Assembly: GCA_038239485.1 (NCBI GenBank)
Contig: JBBSET010000086.1
Span: 1 to 9,053, forward strand
Direction: 5' to 3'
Source of the DNA: DASQEH01 sp038239485
GTDB taxonomy: Bacteria > Actinomycetota > Actinomycetes > Propionibacteriales > Nocardioidaceae
DNA: 9,053 nt
Within the stretch, counting starts at the first letter, position 1; the number at the start of each line of letters is the position of its first letter. The translations under genes and the position numbers were made by a program. Shown piece after piece: positions 1 through 7,242 of the stretch. The notes under the pieces are model-generated. The model was given only the letters and a program-made list of their open reading frames with translations. It did no database searches and was not told the DNA's origin.

Positions 1-118
1 CAGCAACCACCACACACGCCTGCGACACCCCCACATGCCCAACCAGAACCGACTCCACCTCCCCCAACTCAATCCGAAAACCCCGCAACTTCACCTGATC
101 ATCAAGACGCCCGAGAAA
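1..118 (-). other. Intensely nucleotide-skewed coding segment (GRINS-like)
   Basis: On the coding (minus) strand the last segment in view, residues about 890-928 from the A8 motif onward, changes composition sharply. My hand count of plus-strand bases 1-120 gives C 56, G 14, A 38, T 12, so the coding strand has about four G per C and three T per A. The next 60 bases are close to balanced for G and C (20 G, 25 C). Codons switch to GTT, GGG, GGT, TTG, ATT and TTT, which are rare in the rest of the gene, while the protein stays a normal adenylation domain. Such paired GC and TA skew is the hallmark of GRINS elements in assembly-line synthases. Repetition elsewhere in the gene cannot be tested here. 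Confidence 0.7.
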
Positions 119-2785
119 CTGCAGCCGGCCGTCCAGGCCCCACACCGCACGATCGCCGGTGCGATACAGCCGGCCGAGGTCGTGGTCGAAGAACTTCTCG
201 GCGGTCAGCTCGGGCCGGCCGAGGTACCCACGCGCAAGCTGGGCCCCCCCCAGATTCAGCTCGCCCGGCATACCCAGCGGTTGCTGGCCGCCGCCCTGGT
301 CGAAGACGTAGGCGGTGGACGTCGGGATCGGCCTGCCCAGCGACACCGAACGCTCCTTGAGGCACTGCTCATAGGCGACGCTGATAGCTGCCTCGGTCGG
401 GCCGTACAGGTTGAACAGCTCAGCTCGAGGGAGGGTCTCGAGGCACCGGTCCTTCACCGCGTCGCTGAGCGCCTCGCCGCAGGCGATCACCAAGCGGACC
501 GTACGACACCTGTCGGGATCCAGGTGGTCGGTGAAGGCGGAGAGCATCGACGGAACGAAGTTGAGCACGGTCACGCGCTGGCGCGAGATCACGTCGCAGA
601 GGTAGGACGTGTCGCGGTGGCCGTCGGGACGGGCCATGAACAACCGCGCTCCGGACATCGGCGTCCAGAGCAGCTCCCAGCCGGCCACGTCGAAGCTGAA
701 CGGCGTCTTCTGCAGCACGGTGTCCTGCGGCCCCAGTGCGAATGTCCGCTGCATCCACTGGAGCTGGACCGCGACGCTTCGGTGCTCGAGCAGTACGCCC
801 TTGGGGCGCCCGGTCGAGCCCGAGGTGTAGATGACGTAGGCGAGGTTGTCGGACCTGACGTCGGTGACCGGCGGGCTGGTCGGAAGGGTCGACAGGTCGA
901 CCTGATCGATAAGGACGGTGTTCGGATGGGAGGGGACACTGGTGTGGACGGCGGTTGCGGTCAGCAGGGCAACGGCGTCACAGTCGTCGAGCATGTAGGC
1001 CAGCCGGTCTGCCGGATAGCCGGGGTCGAGCGGCACATAGGCACCGCCGGCCTTCAGGACACCCACGAGCGCCACTTCCAACGCGATCGAGCGGTTGAGG
1101 CAGATGGCGACTCGCGAGTCGGGCCGAACTCCCAAGGACACGAGATGATGTGCGAGCGCGTTGGAGCGTTCGTCCAGCTCGCGGTAGGTGATCCATCCGG
1201 TCTCGTCGCCCACCGCCTGAGCATCCGGGGTGCGCAGCGCCTGCTGGGCCATCAGGTCGTGCAGCAGCGAACCGGTCGGATTCGCGGTGACCTCGTTCAG
1301 ACCGGAGAGGTAGCGGAGGTCGTCAACGGTGGCGAGCCCGAGCGCGTCCACCGGTTGCGTGGGGTTGTCCAGGCCAAGGGTCAGCAGCCGTTCGAACTGA
1401 CCGGCAAGCCGCTGGATCGTGGACTCGTCGAACATGTCGGTGCTGTACTGCCATAGGACGGCAAGGCCGTCGGGCGTCTCGTAGCAGATGAGGGCTAGGT
1501 CGAACTTCGCCCAACCGCCGTCGTAGTTGATCGCTGTGACGTCGAGCTCCGCGAAATCCGGGACAGTGACCCGGTCGGACTTGACAGTCATGATCGTCTG
1601 GAAGAGCGGGTTGCGCCCCGCGACGCGGCGTGGGGCGACTTCTCTCACGATCCGGTCGAACGCGACGTCTTGGTGTCGATAGGCGCCGATCGCGCTCGCC
1701 CTGGTGCGGGCCACGAGCTGCTCGAAGCTCGGACTCCCCGAAGTATCCACCCGAAGCGGCAGCGTGTTGATGAACAACCCGACCACCGAGCGCAGCTCCT
1801 CTCGGTGGCGGCCAGTGGTGGGACTACCGATGACGACGTCGCCCTGCCCGCTGTATCGCTCGAGCAGACCGGCGTACGCCGCGAGGAGCACCATGAACGG
1901 GGTGGCGCGCTGTCCACGCGCGTACGTGTCGAGCCGCCGCACGAGGGCACTGTCGAGCTGGTGGGTGTGTTTGGCACCACCGACGCCGGCAGCGGACGGC
2001 GCCGGTCGGTCGCACGGCAGCTCAGTCCATTCCGGAGCACCCTGCAGAGTGGCGCGCCACCAGTCGAGCTGGTCGGAGTCCGCAAGCAGTTTGGCCTGCC
2101 ACCTGGTGTAGTCGTAATACTGGAGTGCCGGCTCCGGCAGCGAGCTGGGCCGGCCCGCGCGGAAGTCTGCGTACAGGGTTGCCAGCTCCCCGGCGATGAT
2201 GTGTTTGGACACACTGTCGCTCACGATGTGATGGGTGACCATCACGAGGACATGGTCATCCGGCCCCAGGCGGCCGAGTCGGATCCGGAAGTTGCTTCCG
2301 GCGCCGAGGTCGAAGGGCCGCGTCACCTCTGAGTGCACGAACGTATCGACGTCTGCGACCGTTGCTGTGTCGAAGTCCGCTTCGGCTGAGGTCAGCACCT
2401 CGACCCGAGCTCCGTCGTTGGGACCGATGACGAACCTCGACCGAAGAACCTCGTGTCGGCGGACGACCTCGTCGACGGCCCGCTTGAGGGCGTCGGTGTC
2501 GAGAGGGCCCAGCATCCTGAAAGCCTGGGCGACGTTATAGGCGGTTCCACCGGTCGTCTGGTCGATCAGGAACATGCCCTGCTGGGCGTCGGACATCTCC
2601 GGGCCGCTGTCGCGATCGCTCCAAGGAACCGCCCCGTTGTTCGCCCTTCTTGCCCGCAGCCGGCGCTCTGCCAAGGCCTGCTTGGCCGGAGACAGCGCGG
2701 AGAGCTTTGCCGGGTTCAGCCGACCCAGGTCCGAGGCTGCCGCTGCCTCGTCCACCGGTGAGCCGTCGGCCTTGCTTGCAGTCAC
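1..2785 (-). CDS. Nonribosomal peptide synthetase, C-A..., 3' end outside window
   Basis: Large cytosolic NRPS that condenses and activates amino acids; 928 codons are visible and the frame is open to base 1. The GTG start at 2785 is preceded by AGAAGG six bases upstream, and an in-frame TGA lies two codons before it, so the start cannot be further upstream. Residues 1-60 are a polar/helical leader with a LSPAKQALAERRLR segment typical before C domains. The condensation domain spans about 64-490: SDAQQGMF, RRHEVLRSRF, HHIVSDS (185-191), IGSPTTGR, VGLFINTLPLR and RNPLFQ. YNVAQAF and the overall motif set suggest an LCL-type domain. The adenylation domain starts near 505: ITYREL, AGGAYVPLDPGYP, YTSGSTGRPKG (653-663), NLYGPTE, LYRTGDR and RGFRIELGEVE. 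A9, A10 and the carrier domain lie outside. Pocket residues (D699 V700 W703 N742 I767 C769 L793 I801 S802) look Ser/Thr-like, tentatively. It is divergent from the GNAT-NRPS pair. Confidence 0.95.
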   Translation of the reverse strand, partial: MTASKADGSPVDEAAAASDLGRLNPAKLSALSPAKQALAERRLRARRANNGAVPWSDRDSGPEMSDAQQGMFLIDQTTGGTAYNVAQAFRMLGPLDTDALKRAVDEVVRRHEVLRSRFVIGPNDGARVEVLTSAEADFDTATVADVDTFVHSEVTRPFDLGAGSNFRIRLGRLGPDDHVLVMVTHHIVSDSVSKHIIAGELATLYADFRAGRPSSLPEPALQYYDYTRWQAKLLADSDQLDWWRATLQGAPEWTELPCDRPAPSAAGVGGAKHTHQLDSALVRRLDTYARGQRATPFMVLLAAYAGLLERYSGQGDVVIGSPTTGRHREELRSVVGLFINTLPLRVDTSGSPSFEQLVARTRASAIGAYRHQDVAFDRIVREVAPRRVAGRNPLFQTIMTVKSDRVTVPDFAELDVTAINYDGGWAKFDLALICYETPDGLAVLWQYSTDMFDESTIQRLAGQFERLLTLGLDNPTQPVDALGLATVDDLRYLSGLNEVTANPTGSLLHDLMAQQALRTPDAQAVGDETGWITYRELDERSNALAHHLVSLGVRPDSRVAICLNRSIALEVALVGVLKAGGAYVPLDPGYPADRLAYMLDDCDAVALLTATAVHTSVPSHPNTVLIDQVDLSTLPTSPPVTDVRSDNLAYVIYTSGSTGRPKGVLLEHRSVAVQLQWMQRTFALGPQDTVLQKTPFSFDVAGWELLWTPMSGARLFMARPDGHRDTSYLCDVISRQRVTVLNFVPSMLSAFTDHLDPDRCRTVRLVIACGEALSDAVKDRCLETLPRAELFNLYGPTEAAISVAYEQCLKERSVSLGRPIPTSTAYVFDQGGGQQPLGMPGELNLGGAQLARGYLGRPELTAEKFFDHDLGRLYRTGDRAVWGLDGRLQFLGRLDDQVKLRGFRIELGEVESVLVGHVGVSQACVVVA

Positions 2786-2883
2786 TGGTCACCTTCTCGA
2801 GTTGGCAGGACTGATCGGGCACGAGAGTATCCCAAGGACCTTGATATCGAAATTTAGCGAATTGTGAAGGCTAGTATGACCGG
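2786..2883. promoter_or_regulatory. Divergent intergenic promoter region between the two NRPS units
   Basis: This is the only stretch of clearly AT-rich DNA in the left half (about 2841-2880), between two divergent genes. For the plus-strand GNAT gene, TAGTAT at 2872-2877 is a possible -10 box placing the transcript start at or next to the ATG at 2884. For the minus-strand NRPS, TTCACA (complement of 2863-2868) and TATCAA (complement of 2841-2846) separated by 16 bases form a possible -35/-10 pair. A short inverted repeat, CAAGG-A-CCTTG, lies at 2833-2843 and overlaps the minus-strand -10 candidate, so it could be an operator. All boxes were picked by eye and are imperfect matches; the region's role as a promoter is safer than any individual box. 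Confidence 0.5.
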
Positions 2884-3810
2884 ATGTCGCACGATCCAGC
2901 ACGAGTTTCGAGAGGTAACGGAACCGAGCGGTCAGACCGGACTGCGATCTCCTCGGACTGGGTCGGGGCCGTGGGACGTGGGGTGCGGAACCAGGCAGCA
3001 TTTCTCAGGCACTTGGCGACCAACGCCGCCGGTGGCCAGGTCGTGGAGGACGAGCGGTATCTGCTCTTCGCAGGTGGTCACGACTATCCCGGCCCTTATA
3101 CGAACGGGGCCATCCGCAAGACATCGGCGATCAGCCCGGCCGAGATCTTTGCGCGGGCCGATGCCTTCTTCGGCTCGCTCGGCCGTCAGTACGTCATCTG
3201 GGTACGCAGCCAAGGCGAAGCGGACCTCGGGGCCGAAGCCCTGCGCCGGGGCCTGTGGCCGAGACCACCCGTGGGCGGCAACGAGTGCATCTGCCGGCTC
3301 GACCCGCTCGAGCCGGCCCCAGCCCTGCCCGGGTTCCGGATCCGCCGGGCCGAGACCGACGAGGAGTTGGGCGCGTACATCGCCCTGGTGGCCCGTAGCT
3401 ACGGGCTCGACGGTGGCGACCCCGCCGTTCTCGAGGCGGTCCTGTTCAGCCGAGCGAGCCTGCGTGCTGAGGAGATCGGCGTCTTTCTCGGCCAGGATGG
3501 TCCAGGCGGTGGCGACGTGGCCGGATTCTGCGTCTACGTGGCGCACGAGTGCGCGGGCCTGCAGTGGCTGGTCACCGACCCGGCGGTGAGAGGTCGGGGA
3601 TTCGGGCGCGAGATCATGCGCCACGGTATGGCCTGGAGCTTCGAGCGCGGGGTACGGTCTGCCTGGGGAGTCGCGTCGCAGCAGGGAGCACCGATCTGGC
3701 GTGGGATGGGCTTCGAGGTCCCGGTCCGCTACCAGCGGTACCTGGCGACGGCGCACCTGCGGGGGCCGGTATCCGCGCCGGATCTGTCGCCGCTCGACCG
3801 GTTGGGGTAG
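2884..3810 (+). CDS. GNAT-family N-acyltransferase
   Basis: Predicted acetyl/acyl-CoA-dependent N-acyltransferase, 308 residues. The C-terminal GNAT domain covers about 151-290: FRIRRAETDEELGAY opens it, WLVTDPAVRGRGFG (228-241) is motif A with the R-x-x-G-x-G/A type CoA pyrophosphate loop (R236, G239, G241), and GAPIWRGMGFE (268-278) is the usual closing strand/helix. The N-terminal ~140 residues have no clear motif and may be a degenerate first GNAT fold. The ATG at 2884 has only a distant GAAGG (13 bases away), so the transcript may be leaderless; GTG codons at 2971 or 2983 are weaker alternatives. It ends 12 bases before the NRPS start at 3823, so co-transcription is likely. In this setting it could tailor the peptide, acylate a carrier-bound amino acid, or protect the host. 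Substrate unknown. Confidence 0.85.
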   Translation: MSHDPARVSRGNGTERSDRTAISSDWVGAVGRGVRNQAAFLRHLATNAAGGQVVEDERYLLFAGGHDYPGPYTNGAIRKTSAISPAEIFARADAFFGSLGRQYVIWVRSQGEADLGAEALRRGLWPRPPVGGNECICRLDPLEPAPALPGFRIRRAETDEELGAYIALVARSYGLDGGDPAVLEAVLFSRASLRAEEIGVFLGQDGPGGGDVAGFCVYVAHECAGLQWLVTDPAVRGRGFGREIMRHGMAWSFERGVRSAWGVASQQGAPIWRGMGFEVPVRYQRYLATAHLRGPVSAPDLSPLDRLG

Positions 3811-3822
3811 CGGCATGCGGTC

Positions 3823-6800
3823 ATGTCGATGGCGACGAACGGTGGGAGAGCAGCTGTGACTGGCGAGCTGGTGGTGACCGACTCACCCGTGCGATGGTGG
3901 CAGCGTCGTCTCGAAGGCTTCGGCAGTCGAGTAGACGTTCCGCATGGTGGAACGGCCACCATCGGCGCTGCCTCGGCCGTAGCGATCCCCGAGGAACTCA
4001 GGCAGCGGGCCGACGCTGGCGACCGGCTCGGATGCCTGCTCGCAGGCTTGCTCGCCCGCTACGGTTCGACCGGCACCGTTGCGCTGACCGTCGGCCGGGA
4101 CGGGGCCTGGCTGCCGGTGGTCGTCGACCTGTCGAGTGGGCCGACGTTCGCGGAGGCTCTACGGCTGTGGTCGGCGTCGAGCGCTGACGCACACGTCAAC
4201 CGGATGGCACTCGCCGAGCTCGTCGAGCAGGTACCCGAGGCGGCTGCGGTCGCACAGGTCGCGCTCAGGTTCGACGCCACCGACTGGCCGCTCGCCACGC
4301 CGCCGGTTCTCGAGTTCGACATCACCACAGCCGAGATAAGAGCGAAGTCGCAGGGCCACGCCGACGAACGGGCTCTTGCGTTCGTCACCAGCCACCTGGC
4401 CGCGCTGATGGCCGGTTGGCAAGACGACACCCCGCTTTTCGACGTCCCCATCTTGTCGCCGTTCGAGCAGCAGTGCCTGATGTCGCTCGGCCAAGGCGAT
4501 CAGCTCGACATCGCACCCGGCACCGTGCTCGAGGCTGTCTGGCGTTCCGGGAATGCCAATCCGGCCGCTACCGCCGTCGTCGACGACACGTCGGCTTTGA
4601 CCTATGCCCAGCTCTTTGACCGTGTCGACCAGGTGGCCTGGCGGCTGGTGGCGCTCGGTGTCGGGCGTGGCGCCTTGGTCGGGTTGTGCGTCGATCGCTC
4701 GGTGGACATGCTGGTGGGGTTGCTGGCGATCCTGCGCGTCGGGGGGGCCTACGTGCCGATCGACCCGGGGTACCCGTCGCATCGAATCGCCATGATGGTC
4801 GAGGACGCCCAGTTGGCTGCGGTTGTGACGCAGCGAGCTCTAGGCGACATCTTTGCCGAAGTCCCGGCTCCACAGGTGGTGCTCGACGGCCCTGACGGGG
4901 CGGCCCGCGACATCGGCTTCGAGGTCGCTGAGGCGCCGACGGGCGACGACCTCGCATACGTCATCTTCACGTCCGGATCGACGGGTCGTCCCAAGGGCGT
5001 GATGGTCGACCACCGCGCCCTGGCCAACTTCGTCGCAGCCATGGCTCGCCGGCCCGGCCTCACGGGGACCGACCGGCTGTTGGCGGTCACCACACTGTCG
5101 TTCGACATCGCAGCCCTGGAGCTCCTGGTTCCACTGACGGTGGGTGCGTGCGTCGTCATCGCGGACCGAGGTACCGCTGTGGACCCCGTCGCTCTGGCCA
5201 GCCGGCTGGAGTCCCAAGCCATCACCGTGATGCAGGCGACCCCGGCAACCTGGCGGATGCTCGTCGACTCCGGCTGGGCGGGGCGGACCGAGCTCCGGGC
5301 GATCTGCGGAGGGGAGGCGCTGCCCTCAGGACTGGCCTCCGCATTGCTCCGCCGTTGCCGAGAGCTGTGGAACATGTACGGCCCCACGGAGACGACGGTC
5401 TGGTCGCTCGGGACCAGGGTCGCGGACGGCGAACCGGTCACGATAGGCACGGCGATCGCCAACACCTCCGTCTACGTCGTCGGTGCTCACGGCGAGCTGC
5501 TTCCAGATGGCGTGGCCGGCGAGCTGCTGATCGGGGGGCTCGGTGTCTCGCAGGGATATCTGGGCAGGCCGGAGCTGACCTCCGAACGCTTCGTGCCGGA
5601 CCGCTTCGGAGCCGCTGCGCCGGCTGGCAGGTTGTACCGCACAGGCGATCTCGTGCGTCGACGTCTGGACGGGCGGCTCGAGTTCGTCGGGCGGATGGAC
5701 AGCCAGGTGAAGGTGCGCGGCTTTCGACTCGAGCTGGGCGAGGTGGAAGCGGTCCTGGACACTCACGCCGACGTCTCCGCCTCAGTGGCGGTCGTGCGCG
5801 TGGACGAGCGATCGGGACTCAACGAGCTCTGGGCCTATGCCGTCCTCCATCGCGGTGGGACCGCCGACGGCCGCGCTCTGCGCCATTACGTCGCGGAGCG
5901 CCTGCCTCATTACATGGTGCCGGCGGCAGTCACCGTGCTGGCGGCCTTCCCGTCCACCCTCAACGGCAAGATCGACCGCTCCGCTCTGCCGACGCCCGAC
6001 CTGGGCAGGAACAGCGCCGACGTCACGACAGCTCGAGACAGCCTGGAGGCGTCGATCGCGGCGATCTGGGAGCGGGTTTTGGGCGCCGGGCCGATCGACG
6101 TCACCGACGACGTGTTCGACCTGGGCGTCAACTCATTGACGACCGCTCGGCTCTTCGTGGCGGTGGCGCGCGAGCTCGACGTCGTGCTTCCCATCGGAGC
6201 CGCATTTCAGGCCAGGTCGGTCGAGTCGCTTGCGGCCCTGGTCCGACAGTTGCAGGGCTCCCTGGCACCAGCCGACCAGCACGTCTCGCTGGTGGCGATC
6301 CGTCCTACCGGTACCCGCCGGCCGCTCTTCCTGGTGCACGGCGGTGCAGGGACGATCTTGCTCTTCGCGCCGCTTGCGAGGCGCCTGGACGCCGACCAAC
6401 CGGTCTATGGGTTCCAAGCGGCGGGACTGTATGGCGGCCGCGCCCCGCAGAACTCCGTCGTCGAGATGGCCCGCCTCTACGTGGAGGAGCTGAGGACCGT
6501 CCAAGCTACCGGCCCCTACCGTCTCGGTGGCTACTGCTTCGGGGCTCTCGTCGCGTTCGAGATGGCCTGTCAGCTCGACCGCGACGGGGAGAAGACCGAG
6601 CTTCTGGTGGCTTTCAACGGGCCCAGCCCCACCTACATCGAGCGGTATCGCCCGCTCTTCGACGCCGACGGTGCACGAACGAACGCGTCAGGGCAGATCG
6701 TGCGCGGAGCCGGGCGCAGCAAACGGTCGGTGCTCGTCGACCAGTGGCAGGACCGAGGGTCATGGCGTACGTTCGCCGCCGAGACGACCCGCGCAGCCGG

Positions 6801-7167
6801 ACGGCGTGCGCGGGGGGCGGCGAAACGCACCCGCAACGCCGCAGTCCTGCGTTCTTCGCTCCTCCTGGGTCGGCCACTTCCCGACTACCTTCGGGAGGCG
6901 TCGGCACTGCAGAAGCTCGCGGCGTACGCCCAGGCACGGTACGTCCCAGGGCCGTACGCCGGCGACATGCTCGTGATCGCCGGCGAGGGTCTGTATCACC
7001 GTGAGGACCTCGGCTGGCGTGACCAGGTCGAGGGAGCCGTGACGGTCCTGACTGTCCTGGGACCGCAGCTGACCCCTCGTGCATCGATGACGGACGAGTT
7101 CGTGGCTCCCATCGTGGCGGCAATCGCCGACCGGCTACGGCAGCTCGACACGTCGCCCGCCGGCTGA
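3823..7167 (+). CDS. Nonribosomal peptide synthetase: partial C, A (Gly-like), PCP, TE
   Basis: Single-module NRPS of 1114 residues (counted from the ATG at 3823; GTG at 3856, residue 12, has the better ribosome site). Residues ~24-215 align by eye with only the C-terminal lobe of a condensation domain (WWQRRLEGF onward); there is no HHxxxDG half. The adenylation domain spans ~230-722: FTSGSTGRPKG (382-392), NMYGPTE, LYRTGDL, RGFRLELGE and NGKIDR with K716. Pocket residues D428 I429 L432 Q471 I494 G496 M518 V526 W527 K716 nearly equal the known glycine code DILQLGLIWK. The carrier domain is ~738-810 with phosphopantetheine site S771 in DLGVNSL. The thioesterase is ~822-1108 with GYCFG: C905 replaces the usual Ser, N932 the usual Asp, Q1082 the usual His. 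Its lid (~961-1012) is Arg/Ala-rich. It lies directly downstream of the GNAT gene. Confidence 0.95.
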   Translation: MSMATNGGRAAVTGELVVTDSPVRWWQRRLEGFGSRVDVPHGGTATIGAASAVAIPEELRQRADAGDRLGCLLAGLLARYGSTGTVALTVGRDGAWLPVVVDLSSGPTFAEALRLWSASSADAHVNRMALAELVEQVPEAAAVAQVALRFDATDWPLATPPVLEFDITTAEIRAKSQGHADERALAFVTSHLAALMAGWQDDTPLFDVPILSPFEQQCLMSLGQGDQLDIAPGTVLEAVWRSGNANPAATAVVDDTSALTYAQLFDRVDQVAWRLVALGVGRGALVGLCVDRSVDMLVGLLAILRVGGAYVPIDPGYPSHRIAMMVEDAQLAAVVTQRALGDIFAEVPAPQVVLDGPDGAARDIGFEVAEAPTGDDLAYVIFTSGSTGRPKGVMVDHRALANFVAAMARRPGLTGTDRLLAVTTLSFDIAALELLVPLTVGACVVIADRGTAVDPVALASRLESQAITVMQATPATWRMLVDSGWAGRTELRAICGGEALPSGLASALLRRCRELWNMYGPTETTVWSLGTRVADGEPVTIGTAIANTSVYVVGAHGELLPDGVAGELLIGGLGVSQGYLGRPELTSERFVPDRFGAAAPAGRLYRTGDLVRRRLDGRLEFVGRMDSQVKVRGFRLELGEVEAVLDTHADVSASVAVVRVDERSGLNELWAYAVLHRGGTADGRALRHYVAERLPHYMVPAAVTVLAAFPSTLNGKIDRSALPTPDLGRNSADVTTARDSLEASIAAIWERVLGAGPIDVTDDVFDLGVNSLTTARLFVAVARELDVVLPIGAAFQARSVESLAALVRQLQGSLAPADQHVSLVAIRPTGTRRPLFLVHGGAGTILLFAPLARRLDADQPVYGFQAAGLYGGRAPQNSVVEMARLYVEELRTVQATGPYRLGGYCFGALVAFEMACQLDRDGEKTELLVAFNGPSPTYIERYRPLFDADGARTNASGQIVRGAGRSKRSVLVDQWQDRGSWRTFAAETTRAAGRRARGAAKRTRNAAVLRSSLLLGRPLPDYLREASALQKLAAYAQARYVPGPYAGDMLVIAGEGLYHREDLGWRDQVEGAVTVLTVLGPQLTPRASMTDEFVAPIVAAIADRLRQLDTSPAG
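3844..3858 (+). promoter_or_regulatory. Ribosome binding site supporting an internal GTG start
   Basis: GGGAG at 3844-3848 sits seven bases before an in-frame GTG at 3856. The ATG at 3823 has only GGGG at 3804-3807, 15 bases upstream and inside the end of the GNAT gene. On ribosome-site grounds translation may begin at 3856, dropping eleven residues (first ones M-S-M-A-T-N) that have no domain role. The ATG at 3823 is kept as the outer limit because a start close to the GNAT stop would also permit translational coupling. Confidence 0.5.
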
Positions 7168-7177
7168 CCCCCAGAGC

Positions 7178-7231
7178 CGAGGCGGCGACGCCGCGTGCGC
7201 TTCCGCCTCGAGGCACGCCGATGTAGGCGTG
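7178..7231. terminator. Convergent hairpin terminator pair
   Basis: The 75-bp gap between the two converging stop codons contains two inverted repeats in tandem. The first pairs CGAGGCGG (7178-7185) with CCGCCTCG (7203-7210), an 8-bp GC-rich stem with a 17-base loop; GCGGCG-A-CGCCGC at 7182-7194 is a competing inner pairing. The second pairs CACGCC (7214-7219) with GGCGTG (7226-7231) around a 6-base loop. Neither is followed by a clear U tract on either strand, which is common for actinobacterial terminators. The location between convergent genes supports a bidirectional role. Confidence 0.55.
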
Positions 7232-7242
7232 GCCCCATCGCG

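Noticed and set aside
35..1456. A 473-codon plus-strand open frame opposite the first NRPS
   Set aside because: The minus strand here encodes unmistakable condensation and adenylation motifs; this frame shows no domain and is the expected antisense shadow in GC-rich DNA.
2843..2848. GATATC palindrome in the divergent promoter region
   Set aside because: Six bases only, with non-pairing flanks; chance is sufficient, so it is not listed as a separate operator.
2932..3816. A 294-codon minus-strand frame opposite the GNAT gene
   Set aside because: No recognisable motif, whereas the plus strand carries a clear GNAT CoA-binding loop; nearly complete overlap means only one can be real.
3823..3855. 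A separate small leader peptide before the second NRPS
   Set aside because: The frame is continuous with the NRPS; this is a choice between two start codons, not a distinct gene.
5148..7004. A 618-codon plus-strand open frame within the second NRPS
   Set aside because: Arg/Gly-rich composition, no motifs, fully overlapping the adenylation, carrier and thioesterase domains in another frame.
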